From positions 1-64,000 of IMG/VR virus record IMGVR_UViG_3300046005_000547: a stretch of 64,000 nt of DNA. One strand, given 5' to 3'. This stretch comes from a virus. Below the pieces are notes generated by a model. It searched no databases. It had not been told where the DNA came from and saw only the letters and a list, made by a program, of their open reading frames with translations. The position numbers and the translations under genes were made by a program. Shown here piece by piece: positions 32,182 through 40,294 of this stretch; within the stretch, counting starts at the first letter, position 1, and each line of letters starts with the position of its first letter.

Positions 32182-32481
32182 TTATACAATAATCTTTTGA
32201 GGTTGAATCAATTCGATTAAAGGTTCATCAAACGATCTATTATATTCATCAGCTAATTGTTTGACTGGAGTGGATCTAAACGATAATGATGATTTCAATA
32301 ATTCAATCGTATCTTCTTCAGCATACGGTAATAAAGGCGATAATGATACACCTTGTTGTTCACCATTGCTTGTGACCATAATGAGTACGGGATTTTTAAC
32401 AAAGTAGGAGTCTGTCGATTCTGAAATAACGGTTGCCATTAATTCATCACCATTCACCGTTTTGAACGCTTTAACTGTCAT
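32182..32481 (-). CDS. Conserved myovirus protein (LSm-like)
   Basis: A 99-residue protein (MTVKAFKTVNGDELMATV). The order of blocks, a GDEL turn, KNPVLIMV, SLSPLLPYAEEDTIEL and a final EYNRSF, matches a short protein common in T4-like cyanophages that is sometimes described as LSm/Hfq-like. It follows hsp20 by 16 bases and is co-transcribed. Role unknown. Confidence 0.75.
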   Translation of the reverse strand: MTVKAFKTVNGDELMATVISESTDSYFVKNPVLIMVTSNGEQQGVSLSPLLPYAEEDTIELLKSSLSFRSTPVKQLADEYNRSFDEPLIELIQPQKIIV

Positions 32482-32497
32482 AATATATTCTCAATTG

Positions 32498-32902
32498 TTA
32501 TTCTGTTAGAAATTGTTTAGTTTTGGTTGACCCAATTTCAATCTTCTTTGGTTTCATTTCATCTGGGATAACTTTTTCAAGTAAGATACTTAAAATGCCA
32601 TTTTCCATTTCAGCCGAAACGACTTTGATGTATTCATGTAATTTGAATTGTCGTTTAAATGATTTGTTTGAAATACCTTTGAAGAAGTATGTTTGTTCAT
32701 CTTTTTCTGCTTGGAACGAAATTGATAATTGATTTTTAGAAAACTCAATATCAATATCTTCCTTAGGAATACCAGCCAAAGCAATTTCAATCATTGTTTT
32801 ATCTTCATCAATTTTTTTCAAATTGAAATGAGGGTATTGATTGTTTTGGTTGTTCAAGATTTCATGGAACAAAAATAATTGGTCGAATTTTGTTGGTAAC
32901 AT
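32498..32902 (-). CDS. hsp20: Small heat-shock protein Hsp20 (IbpA-like)
   Basis: A 134-residue alpha-crystallin-type chaperone. The domain runs from about residue 22 to 115, with IEIALAGIPKEDIDIEF, NQLSISFQAEK, FKRQFKLHEYIKVVSAEMENG and the conserved NGILSILLEK strand. Such proteins hold unfolding proteins and are known in T4-like cyanophages. The ribosome site lies inside a short hairpin (see next entry), as in RNA thermometers of bacterial small heat-shock genes. The upstream leader of about 175 bases is unusually long for this genome. Confidence 0.92.
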   Translation of the reverse strand: MLPTKFDQLFLFHEILNNQNNQYPHFNLKKIDEDKTMIEIALAGIPKEDIDIEFSKNQLSISFQAEKDEQTYFFKGISNKSFKRQFKLHEYIKVVSAEMENGILSILLEKVIPDEMKPKKIEIGSTKTKQFLTE

Positions 32903-32906
32903 GTTG

Positions 32907-32924
32907 AATTTCTCCTTAGAAATT
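32907..32924 (-). promoter_or_regulatory. Shine-Dalgarno hairpin, candidate RNA thermometer
   Basis: On the minus strand AATTTCT-AAGG-AGAAATT forms a 7-bp hairpin whose loop and 3' arm hold the AAGGAG ribosome site, four bases before the hsp20 ATG. Weak A-U pairs of this kind can melt on heating. Confidence 0.55.
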
Positions 32925-33077
32925 AAGCAAGAATGTTGCGTTTAGAGTTGTTCTACAACGCGTGTTAAAATGATTCTGGTCACTGTTCCAGAGACTTCTT
33001 ATAGTAAAGTCAGATAATCCCAAGGATTCACTCTCTAGATCCCTCTAGAAGATTCATCCTTGATTTTATTTAGTCAT
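32925..33077 (-). promoter_or_regulatory. hsp20 5' leader
   Basis: About 150 untranslated bases precede the hairpin. They include paired elements (AAGGAT and ATCCTT near 33,020-33,060, and CTAGAGGGATCTAG near 33,040), suggesting a folded leader. No confident promoter is seen. Confidence 0.4.
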
Positions 33078-33245
33078 TTAAACCAATTCCGAATCATTGG
33101 CAGATTCAACTGGTTTATCTTTAATTTGAGGAATTCCTTGTTGTCTAATATTGGTAATCAATTCATGAACTTCTTCAAATGGTCGTTTTGCCAATGCATC
33201 TAACACTTGATTCACTTGGTCTAATTCTAGTTCTAATTTAATCAT
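33078..33245 (-). CDS. Small protein, 55 residues
   Basis: MIKLELELDQVNQVLDALAK onward, helical and acidic. Small proteins with this VNxVLxALAxxPFxEV pattern are widespread in T4-like phages as conserved hypotheticals. AGGATAGAAT precedes the ATG. Confidence 0.7.
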   Translation of the reverse strand: MIKLELELDQVNQVLDALAKRPFEEVHELITNIRQQGIPQIKDKPVESANDSELV

Positions 33246-33248
33246 ATT

Positions 33249-33743
33249 CTATCCTAATTCAATAATCATACTATGTTGAAATAATCTTAATTCTCTATAC
33301 ATCATTTCTTTGATGTTCTTGTCCATAAACGAGGAATCATCAATAAAGATTTTATCGAATTTACATCCTCTCAATCTATCTCTAATGACTTCTTCTGAAG
33401 TGAACACTCTTTTGATTCCATTATATAGGAAATTTCGTATAGTTGGATTATTGACGATAATAACATCTTTTTCTGTAATCAACTCTTTGATGATAGAAGT
33501 CTTAAATGTGCATCTACCAATATCCAATTTCAATACGTTATTACCACAAACTGGTAATCTAGAATCAATTGAATTTTCACTTCTTTTAATGAATTTCTCT
33601 TTCAATGAAATTGCTTGTTTCACTAAGTTCAAACTCAACAGATATAGATCTTCAGATTCTTGTGGTCTTTCTGTATTCAATTTTTCAAATAACAGATAAT
33701 CAGGGCCTTTTGATGTATCCAATTCAATTGTAATTTTAGCCAT
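33249..33743 (-). CDS. Hypothetical protein
   Basis: A 164-residue protein starting MAKITIELDTSKGPDY. The second half contains VIIVNNPTIRNFLYNG and FDKIFIDDSSFMDKN, a strand ending in DD that recalls a Walker-B-like or Rossmann element. No P-loop is seen. The start overlaps the endolysin stop by eight bases. Confidence 0.65.
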   Translation of the reverse strand: MAKITIELDTSKGPDYLLFEKLNTERPQESEDLYLLSLNLVKQAISLKEKFIKRSENSIDSRLPVCGNNVLKLDIGRCTFKTSIIKELITEKDVIIVNNPTIRNFLYNGIKRVFTSEEVIRDRLRGCKFDKIFIDDSSFMDKNIKEMMYRELRLFQHSMIIELG

Positions 33744-34206
33744 TACATTCACCACCACATTGTTTATAAAATGCCAATAATGTTTTCATTGGAACTGTAT
33801 GTTGTCCGTACCTAGATTTACCCGTTTTTGGATCTGGGAAACTCGCCCAGATATTACAACATTTACCGATAGCAGTTTGGAAATCGCCGTTCTCAATATC
33901 TTGAATTGCCTTACGTTCTTTGATTTGCTGGATGGCAATTTTGTCTTGAGAATCAGGGCTGAAATCCAACAATCCTAATTGTCTACGGTAAGCGTCGTAA
34001 TACTTACTCAACAACTGGTAACGACCTGCTGCAGTCGAAGATAATGTTGGATTCAATTTAATCAATTTTCTTGGATGGTCTGCATAAGATTTGAATTGAC
34101 TACCACCAACAATTGTATTGTACCCTTTGTTTGGATATCTATCAGTTCCTTCAGAATGACTGATTGTATCCAGAAACGCTTTCATATTTTTACTAATTTC
34201 ACTCAT
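33736..34206 (-). CDS. Endolysin, lambda R-type transglycosylase
   Basis: A 156-residue lytic transglycosylase closely like lambda R. The catalytic Glu19 sits in HSEGTD at the same position as in lambda. GYNTIVGG, YADHPRKL, AGRYQLLSKYYDAYR, FSPDSQD and CCNIWASFP are family hallmarks. It cuts the glycan strands of peptidoglycan at the end of infection. There is no signal peptide, so a holin must let it out; no convincing holin is adjacent. Its place among replication genes, not next to lysis partners, is unusual. Confidence 0.95.
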   Translation of the reverse strand: MSEISKNMKAFLDTISHSEGTDRYPNKGYNTIVGGSQFKSYADHPRKLIKLNPTLSSTAAGRYQLLSKYYDAYRRQLGLLDFSPDSQDKIAIQQIKERKAIQDIENGDFQTAIGKCCNIWASFPDPKTGKSRYGQHTVPMKTLLAFYKQCGGECNG

Positions 34207-34215
34207 GATATAATG

Positions 34216-34623
34216 TTATCTCCGAAGATTGTTACCTAATGTATATTTTTGAGTCAATTTCCATTCAGACTTTTCTTTATGGGATAAAATCTTAATGTGA
34301 CTGATATTACATAAATCCGTTTTTACTTCAGGAATTTTAATCAATTCCCATTCTTCCAATAATCTCGCTATTGTATTACGTCGTTTAATATCATCATATT
34401 CAATATCTGTTCTTCTACCATCAAGATAAAATAATTCCTTGAAATGTACAATATAATACAATCCTTGTTTATGTAAAATATGACATGATTGAAATAATTC
34501 TTTTGTTTTTCTGGAAGCAATACCAATTCTGGTGAGTGTTTCTTTACATTTCAAAAAAGAATCATCGTCAATCAGTTCAATCCGTAACATGTCCTTTCTT
34601 GAATATCTATATTCATTATCCAT
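34216..34623 (-). CDS. regA: RegA translational repressor
   Basis: A 135-residue protein aligning with T4 RegA (122). Shared blocks include LKCKETLTRIGIAS, LFQSCHILHKQGLYYIVHFKE, LDGRRTDI and WKLTQKYTLGNNL. RegA binds the start region of early phage mRNAs and stops their translation. A short N-terminal extension (MDNEYRYSRKD) precedes the usual start. The place next to gene 62 is the T4 order (43-regA-62-44-45). Confidence 0.95.
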   Translation of the reverse strand: MDNEYRYSRKDMLRIELIDDDSFLKCKETLTRIGIASRKTKELFQSCHILHKQGLYYIVHFKELFYLDGRRTDIEYDDIKRRNTIARLLEEWELIKIPEVKTDLCNISHIKILSHKEKSEWKLTQKYTLGNNLRR

Positions 34624-34664
34624 TGTAATCCCTCAAATTTGATTTATATCAAATTATTTAAAGA

Positions 34665-35054
34665 TTACTTTGTTTTACCACCAGTGTACATCTTCTGACG
34701 AATTACATCTAATTGTTCTTTTGTTAAAATGGATAAAGCAATTTCAGCTTTTTTATGATTGAATCCATAATACTCTTGAATCAATTTAATATCATCTGTT
34801 GATTCAGATTTTTTTGACCATTTTGAAAAACGTTTCTTCTTCTTAATTGAATTTAACAAGAAATCATTTATCATCTTCTTTGACAATTCTGGCTTACCAT
34901 TCATCTCATTGGCTTGTAGGACAGTATCAGTGTAATATGATAATCCTCTTAATATCATGAATGTTGGAAATGCTTTTATAGATTCATCATCAACCAATAG
35001 ATCTTGTTTTGTATTATTGATTGCATCTAAGAATTCAAATAATCCTGTTGACAT
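34665..35054 (-). CDS. 62: Clamp loader small subunit (gp62)
   Basis: A 129-residue protein, much shorter than T4 gp62 (187) but like the short form in T4-like cyanophages: FLDAINNTKQDLL, ANEMN-KPEL, NDFLLNSIKKKKRFSKW and IQEYYGFN. With gp44 it loads the gp45 clamp. It lies between regA and the membrane protein and gp44 genes as expected. Confidence 0.9.
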   Translation of the reverse strand: MSTGLFEFLDAINNTKQDLLVDDESIKAFPTFMILRGLSYYTDTVLQANEMNGKPELSKKMINDFLLNSIKKKKRFSKWSKKSESTDDIKLIQEYYGFNHKKAEIALSILTKEQLDVIRQKMYTGGKTK

Positions 35055-35062
35055 ATAATTCC

Positions 35063-35308
35063 TTATGCATAATAGATTACATGGTCGTTATATTCTGTTT
35101 CAATTTTATCAACCAATTCATCAACATTTGATGCGTCTGCCAAGAATTTTGTTGAACGAATTTCATACGCAAAGAATCGTTCATCCTCAAATTCAATCAC
35201 AACAAACAATTCCTTCTCTGGTTCTTTCTCTTGTTTGGTGTAAGATCCGTTGTAATATCCAAACATGTATGCTGATATAATCCAGCAGATAAAACTAATC
35301 AATTCCAT
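35063..35308 (-). CDS. Small membrane protein between 62 and 44
   Basis: An 81-residue protein with an N-terminal transmembrane segment (LISFICWIISAYMFGYYNG) and a soluble C-terminus. It breaks the usual 62-44 adjacency. No function recognised. Confidence 0.7.
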   Translation of the reverse strand: MELISFICWIISAYMFGYYNGSYTKQEKEPEKELFVVIEFEDERFFAYEIRSTKFLADASNVDELVDKIETEYNDHVIYYA

Positions 35309-35316
35309 GTTTTTCC

Positions 35317-36267
35317 TTATTTAAATACACAACTAGACATAATCTCAACCATTGATGCCATGATATTCAATTCAGCATCAGCAACAAATGCTGCTTTATG
35401 TTGATAATCAGCTAGAATGAGAATCAATTGCGGTATTGATTGTGGTTCAAAATACATTGATGAGTTCTCATAGAAATCTCTGAACAAGGCAACAGAATCT
35501 GTATCATTTGTTCCAACCCATTTTCTTACTTCAGTGAAATTCTTTGCTTTCAGGAATGCAACTAATTCTTTATAGGAATCAGCAGATTGATTGATAAGAA
35601 TTCCTGTATCAATTTTACCAGAAACAGAGTAACGTTGTAATTCATTTAGAATCTTTCTAAAATCAGGAAAATGTTTGGTTACAACTTCGGCGACTACTTT
35701 AGGATCAAATTCAATTTGTTCCTGTTTAAGAATTTCAGTAGTTCGTTTGAAGAATTTGGCGGCTAATGCTTGTTTTTCATCTTTATCAACCACATAATCA
35801 ACATTGACTAATCTGCTGTGTAATGGAGCAGATAATTTTGATTTTGTATTACATGTTAAGATGAATCTACAATTTGATGAGAATGTTTCAATCTGAGCAC
35901 GTAATGCATTTTGGAATGCCGAAGTTGTGGCATCAGATTCGTCTAAGATGATAATCTTTTTACCGTCACCGAACGACACTGTTGACGCAAACTGTTCAAT
36001 TTTGACTCTAAGAGTTTCAATACCATTTTCAAGACTACTGTTAATGAATAATACATCAGCGTCTAATTCATTACATAAAGCCCAAGCAGCGGTGGTCTTA
36101 CCAGAACCTTGTATTCCACTTAGAAGTAAATTTGGAATCTCACCCTTGGACACAATATCCTTAAACATTGATTTCATTTTTTCTGGTAATATACATTCAT
36201 CAATTTTTGACGGTCTGTATTTCTGACTCCATAAAAATTCATCTTCATTTGTAGTTAATTCACTCAT
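35317..36267 (-). CDS. 44: Clamp loader large subunit (gp44)
   Basis: A 316-residue AAA+ ATPase, as T4 gp44 (319). Walker A GIQGSGKTT (51-59), Walker B IIILDESD (105-112), sensor 1 ILTCNTKSKL and the SRC-like arginine-finger region SAPLHSRLV are present. Four gp44 with one gp62 place the clamp at primer ends. Confidence 0.96.
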   Translation of the reverse strand: MSELTTNEDEFLWSQKYRPSKIDECILPEKMKSMFKDIVSKGEIPNLLLSGIQGSGKTTAAWALCNELDADVLFINSSLENGIETLRVKIEQFASTVSFGDGKKIIILDESDATTSAFQNALRAQIETFSSNCRFILTCNTKSKLSAPLHSRLVNVDYVVDKDEKQALAAKFFKRTTEILKQEQIEFDPKVVAEVVTKHFPDFRKILNELQRYSVSGKIDTGILINQSADSYKELVAFLKAKNFTEVRKWVGTNDTDSVALFRDFYENSSMYFEPQSIPQLILILADYQHKAAFVADAELNIMASMVEIMSSCVFK

Positions 36268-36292
36268 TCACTTTCCTCATAACAAAAATAAT

Positions 36293-36317
36293 GGAGAACA
36301 ACTTATCATTGTTCTCC
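36293..36317 (-). terminator. Hairpin between genes 45 and 44
   Basis: GGAGAACAA and its complement form a 9-bp stem, then ATTATTTTTG on the minus strand. Because gene 44 follows, it may attenuate rather than stop transcription, giving more clamp than loader. Confidence 0.7.
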
Positions 36318-36362
36318 TTTGTATCTTACTCGATAGATTAACTATCTATCATAACTCCTTGA

Positions 36363-37019
36363 TTAAAACTGAGAATCAGACTCAACTGCTAGGAAGTAAT
36401 TCACTGGTCTAGTTGTATGTTGGAACTTCGAGATTTTTTTGCTTGAGATTGAAACATTGTAATCACCAGAAATCAATTTCAACAATTCAACTTTAAGATT
36501 CACTGTAAATGTTTTATCAGTTTCGCCAATTTCAGTTGAATATGAATTGGCAGATGACAATTTCTTATTACCAATAACCAATGTGATTGTTGAACCGTCA
36601 CCAACGAATGAGATGTCAGCAACTTTCAACACAGAAGCAGTTTTATGGATTACGTCAATTTGACTTGCTGGTAGATGGAATTCAATTTCTGGTTCTGGGA
36701 ATTTGATTTCTTTGGTTGGGAATGATAATACATTTTCTTCAGCAGAATAGTATTTGATGCTGTTTTTGCCTTCTTTGATATGTACGAATTTTTCATTGAA
36801 TTCTAATTCAGGATCGCTGAATAATGATAAAGCCCCAAGGAATTCATTTACATCATAGATACCAAATTGTACAGGAAATTCTTCTACAACAGAAGCATCA
36901 GACATAATGTTTTTTGCTGTTGAGATAGTAGATAATGTACCACCAGCTTTGATTAACAAATTGCTGTTGATTGATGCGTAGTTTTTTAAGATTGCTTTTG
37001 TTTCTGTAGATAATTTCAT
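36363..37019 (-). CDS. 45: Sliding clamp (gp45)
   Basis: A 218-residue processivity clamp, like T4 gp45 (228). MKLSTETKAILKNYASINSN at the start, FGIYDVNEFLGALSLF, and a C-terminal TRPVNYFLAVESD-type strand fit the family. It encircles DNA as a trimer, holds gp43, and in T4 also activates late transcription. Confidence 0.95.
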   Translation of the reverse strand: MKLSTETKAILKNYASINSNLLIKAGGTLSTISTAKNIMSDASVVEEFPVQFGIYDVNEFLGALSLFSDPELEFNEKFVHIKEGKNSIKYYSAEENVLSFPTKEIKFPEPEIEFHLPASQIDVIHKTASVLKVADISFVGDGSTITLVIGNKKLSSANSYSTEIGETDKTFTVNLKVELLKLISGDYNVSISSKKISKFQHTTRPVNYFLAVESDSQF

Positions 37020-37078
37020 TTTGTATTTCCAATAATAAAGTTCAAAGTTGATGTATAATATAAATCAAGAGTAATTTG

Positions 37079-37151
37079 TGGGACTACTTGGATTCAAACC
37101 AAGAATTGCTTCGCTTATGAGGCGAGTCCTTTTTCATTAAGGTATAGTCCC
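37079..37151 (-). tRNA. tRNA-Met (anticodon CAT)
   Basis: A 73-base cloverleaf on the minus strand. The acceptor stem GGGACTA/TAGTCCC is perfect, the D stem is CCTT/AAGG, the anticodon loop CTCATAA gives CAT, and the T arm is CTTGG-TTTGAAT-CCAAG. CCA is not encoded. The anticodon stem ends in one mismatch. It could also be an Ile2 tRNA if C34 is modified to lysidine. The pairing continues about 12 bases beyond the acceptor stem on both sides. Confidence 0.9.
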
Positions 37152-37202
37152 ACAAATTACTCTCAAAATTATATATAACATCTATAATAAAGTCAAATTA
37201 AA

Positions 37203-37217
37203 CATTTTTGAAGAGAA
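37203..37217 (+). repeat. Direct repeat, left copy
   Basis: CATTTTTGAAGAGAA here and at 38,183-38,197 on either side of the HNH gene; the bases after it are also similar (AAACTCTT, then an AT-rich tail). Confidence 0.6.
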
Positions 37218-37281
37218 TGTTCATAAACTCTTTACAATTATATATAATTGTAATTTTAAATCAATTCTTTTTAATAAAAAT

Positions 37282-38082
37282 ATGTTAAACATAAAACAAT
37301 TGTTCGCGCAATATGGTGTAATAGTGAAAGAATCAAAATATCTTAAAATATATGAATCTTTAATGAATTCTCCTCCTGATACAGAAGGATATACCGAAAC
37401 GCATCATATAATACCAAAATGTATTTCTAACGATAACAAAAAATCTAATTTAATTGAAATTTCAGGAAGAAAACATTTTATATGTCATTACTTGTTATGT
37501 AAAATACTTGAAAAAGATACAAAATTTTGGTATAAATTAAATCACGCATTTATTAGATTTGGTTCGAATAATCTAAGTGGTAGATATTATAATTCTAGAT
37601 TATATGAATCTAAACGTAAAAATTTCTCTTCGGTTATGTCAAAATGTCAATCCGGTGAATTAAATTCACAATACGGTAAAATATGGATTTGTCATCCATA
37701 TTCAATTAAACCAACCATAATTTCACCAAATATGTTTGATGAATACTATAATCAAGGATGGTTATTAGGTAGGACAATAAAACATCCAAAAATTAAAAAA
37801 ATTTCTAAACGCGAAATGGAAAATTATGTAGATCCATATAAAGAAAGAGCATTAAAAACAATTTCTTTATTTTTATCTGGTGAATTTTATTCGATAAAAG
37901 AATTTGTAGAAACATCCAATGACAACACTTTAACAGTAAGCAATTTATCTGTACTATGGAGTTCAAAATTTCCTGATTATAAATCGTTCGCAAAATCAAA
38001 TATGGGTGTTAGGAAATCTTCAAAATATTGTAGAGAGTTCCTAAATCATTTAATTGACGACAAATTTATAGAATTAAATTAA
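37282..38082 (+). CDS. HNH homing endonuclease
   Basis: A 266-residue HNH homing endonuclease on the strand opposite its neighbours. The nuclease core is near residues 40-75 (TETHHIIPKCISNDNKKSN and GRKHFICHYLL). A recognition module KIWICHPYSIKPTI ending in YYNQGWLLGRT follows, then a basic helical C-terminus. No clear ribosome site is seen. Similar 15-bp sequences flank the gene, and it lies between gene 45 and its neighbour, a gap between conserved genes typical of homing insertions. Confidence 0.88.
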   Translation: MLNIKQLFAQYGVIVKESKYLKIYESLMNSPPDTEGYTETHHIIPKCISNDNKKSNLIEISGRKHFICHYLLCKILEKDTKFWYKLNHAFIRFGSNNLSGRYYNSRLYESKRKNFSSVMSKCQSGELNSQYGKIWICHPYSIKPTIISPNMFDEYYNQGWLLGRTIKHPKIKKISKREMENYVDPYKERALKTISLFLSGEFYSIKEFVETSNDNTLTVSNLSVLWSSKFPDYKSFAKSNMGVRKSSKYCREFLNHLIDDKFIELN

Positions 38083-38182
38083 AAATATCAAATTGGATGT
38101 CAGTAATATCTCAACTCATCGCTGCATTTAAAATGAGGTTCATCACTATATACCGCACAATCCATTTGATAAATTTAAAATT

Positions 38183-38197
38183 CATTTTTGAAGAGAA
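38183..38197 (+). repeat. Direct repeat, right copy
   Basis: Second copy of CATTTTTGAAGAGAA; see the left copy at 37,203. About 100 bases (38,083-38,182) between the HNH stop and this repeat hold no gene. Confidence 0.6.
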
Positions 38198-38240
38198 CGA
38201 ATCAAACTCTTATGTTATTATATATTAAAATTTAAGAAGG

Positions 38241-38579
38241 TCAAATCTTATTTTTAACATATGGTAATTCATTCAGGAACATCAGACAACATACAGCATG
38301 AGCTAGATGAGATAGTCCTGTTTCAGAATCTGTTAATTCCCCGCGTTTCCAAGCCCACATATGACGTTGTGCTGCGTCAAAGTAACGATTCTCTCCGTCT
38401 TCAACATACATCCAATTATTTTCTGAATATTTCTGAGACCCAAATGTAAGTACCTTAACGACTTCATCTAATGAAATTGGAGGTAACAATCCATATTTGT
38501 TTTTACCAACATCAAACTTTCTACCAATTTCAGGGACATCTTGTTTAACATCATTCTTCATTTCATTGGATTGTTCCAC
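38241..38579 (-). CDS. dATP/dGTP diphosphohydrolase-like protein (DUF5664)
   Basis: A protein of about 112 residues with KFDVGKNKYGLLPP, VVKVLTFGSQKYSENNW, RYFDAAQRHMWAWKRGE and TGLSHLAHAVCCLMFL, the signature of the DUF5664 family, which is linked to hydrolysis of dATP and dGTP. It would shape the nucleotide pool for phage replication. The start is probably a GTG with GGAG seven bases upstream, overlapping the previous gene by 17 bases. Confidence 0.82.
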   Translation of the reverse strand: MEQSNEMKNDVKQDVPEIGRKFDVGKNKYGLLPPISLDEVVKVLTFGSQKYSENNWMYVEDGENRYFDAAQRHMWAWKRGELTDSETGLSHLAHAVCCLMFLNELPYVKNKI

Positions 38580-38856
38580 ATTTTGCTCCTTTAACAATAG
38601 AGATATCCCCTGTTAATACATTTTGATATGCCATACCATATTCAACAAATTTATCCGATTCCATCTGAGATAATTTAGTGTCAGTTTGTTTGTCTAACAT
38701 CGGTTTAAAGTAATCGGATACATTTTGTTGCGTTGAGTCATCATAATTGAATTGAATGCTTCCAACTGTATATTCTTCTTTAATTACAACAGGAGTCGTT
38801 TGATAATTGTTCGATTCATCAAACGAACGTAATTTGTTGATTGTAGTCTGATTCAT
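38563..38856 (-). CDS. Hypothetical protein
   Basis: A 97-residue polar protein (MNQTTINKLRSFDESNNYQT). It overlaps the start of the diphosphohydrolase. No function recognised. Confidence 0.7.
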   Translation of the reverse strand: MNQTTINKLRSFDESNNYQTTPVVIKEEYTVGSIQFNYDDSTQQNVSDYFKPMLDKQTDTKLSQMESDKFVEYGMAYQNVLTGDISIVKGAKCGTIQ

Positions 38857-38859
38857 TTT

Positions 38860-39048
38860 CTATCCTTCTGTTGGTCCATGGTAAATAGAGATTCTAATTT
38901 TATCGCCGTAGCTGATTCTTCTCATGTAGTATCGTTTTACCCGTTTCATATCAATTCTGACTTTCTTTTTAGAATGTCTTGGTTTTCTGATTGGGTGGAT
39001 ACCAAATACAAATTCTAACATTGGGTGTTGTAATACATTTGCCGACAT
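38860..39048 (-). CDS. Small basic protein
   Basis: A 62-residue very basic protein (IRKPRHSKKKVRIDMKRVKR), able to bind nucleic acid. Three bases from its neighbour. No function recognised. Confidence 0.65.
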   Translation of the reverse strand: MSANVLQHPMLEFVFGIHPIRKPRHSKKKVRIDMKRVKRYYMRRISYGDKIRISIYHGPTEG

Positions 39049-39061
39049 TTTGATTCCTCTC

Positions 39062-39691
39062 TTAATTTAATAACAATGATACCATTCGAATTGTTAAAAC
39101 AAGTTTATTACCATATTTTCTTTCATAACCAACAGAACCGTTTTCCATCAACTTTTTATGAACATTTGTTGGAATATCGTCTAATCCTGTATGTTCACGA
39201 AACTCAATTAAAGATGGTTCGTCGGCAAAGAGTTTTACAACAGGATTATTATACCATCCTTCTATAGTTACACAATATACATAAGAAGATGTTTCTGGTT
39301 TTGATAATTCCTTTTGATATTGTTTTAAAATATCAACGACATCTGATACGTCTTCATTTCTAACGATTAGTTCTGAATTAACACCAACTATTTCAATATC
39401 ACATTTAGATTTGTATACATTGAAATCTTTATATGTTTCGAACTTAGTTATTTGTTCATTTTTCTTTTGGTAGAAATCATATTTGAATGTTCCTGAACCT
39501 AATGTTCCGATCCAATCATAATTAGATATAGACTCTTCAACATTTTCAATCAATTCTGAGGTTGAACCGATATACATTATTTTGTTTGAAATGATATTGC
39601 GAGCAAATGCTTCATATCCATTTTTCTGGAACACTTCAGGATCTTGATTCTTTTTAAAGATGTCAAATAATTGTTCTATTTCAGATTTCAT
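39062..39691 (-). CDS. Hypothetical protein
   Basis: A 209-residue protein. MKSEIEQLFDIFKKNQD is helical and the later half strand-rich (YVYCVTIEGWYNNPVVKLF). It follows the promoter-like site at 39,728. No function recognised. Confidence 0.7.
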   Translation of the reverse strand: MKSEIEQLFDIFKKNQDPEVFQKNGYEAFARNIISNKIMYIGSTSELIENVEESISNYDWIGTLGSGTFKYDFYQKKNEQITKFETYKDFNVYKSKCDIEIVGVNSELIVRNEDVSDVVDILKQYQKELSKPETSSYVYCVTIEGWYNNPVVKLFADEPSLIEFREHTGLDDIPTNVHKKLMENGSVGYERKYGNKLVLTIRMVSLLLN

Positions 39692-39727
39692 GTAATTCCT
39701 CTTTCAGTTAATTTAAACAACAAATCT

Positions 39728-39756
39728 ATTCTACTACATTTTAGTTCGAAAGTAAA
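39728..39756 (-). promoter_or_regulatory. Promoter, sigma-70-like
   Basis: TTTACT, 17 bases, TAGAAT on the minus strand, with the TTTCGA hexamer partly overlapping and AGATTTG after it. It precedes the gene at 39,062. Confidence 0.5.
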
Positions 39757-39806
39757 GTCTTTATTTTAATCTTACCCAAGCCTTACTTGATGTGTAATCA
39801 TGGAAC

Positions 39807-39908
39807 CTAATGAACAAATTTATTTTGTAAAATGATAATGTCGTGAATTAGAGCCCAGATTAGATTCTGTTTGTAATTTACACAATAAACGTTAGGATCT
39901 TTCTTCAT
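39807..39908 (-). CDS. Possible 33-residue protein
   Basis: MKKDPNVYCVNYKQNLIWAL onward. The start overlaps the upstream stop as ATGA, which suggests coupling, but there is no other support. Confidence 0.4.
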   Translation of the reverse strand: MKKDPNVYCVNYKQNLIWALIHDIIILQNKFVH

Positions 39909-40294
39909 AACAATCCTTTAATTTCATCGAAGAAGGTGTTAAAATGAATCTTTGGTATTGTTACCCCATTTCCATCAGATTCATTTAATATAAAGATATT
40001 GTCATCATAATCCGATAATTGGAATGATTCATTTAATGTTCTCATTTCAACATATTTACCAACTCTGTAAATCATTACATGTTGAACATCGTTTTGTTGG
40101 AACTTATCTATAAATTTGAATTCGGAATCTAATGTTAAAACAACAATATGTAGTGAATCTTCATATTCAAAGAAAGAACCAATTTGGTCAGAATCATCTA
40201 ACACTAATCCGACGGTAGAGTTTTCAACATATTCTAACGTAAATCCAGATTTGTTGAATTCTTTAATTGATACAACAATTTTATCACAAGACAT
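39905..40294 (-). CDS. Hypothetical protein
   Basis: A 129-residue strand-rich acidic protein (VEYVENSTVGLVLDDSDQI is typical of it in tone). No function recognised. It overlaps the upstream small membrane protein gene by 11 bases. Confidence 0.7.
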   Translation of the reverse strand: MSCDKIVVSIKEFNKSGFTLEYVENSTVGLVLDDSDQIGSFFEYEDSLHIVVLTLDSEFKFIDKFQQNDVQHVMIYRVGKYVEMRTLNESFQLSDYDDNIFILNESDGNGVTIPKIHFNTFFDEIKGLL

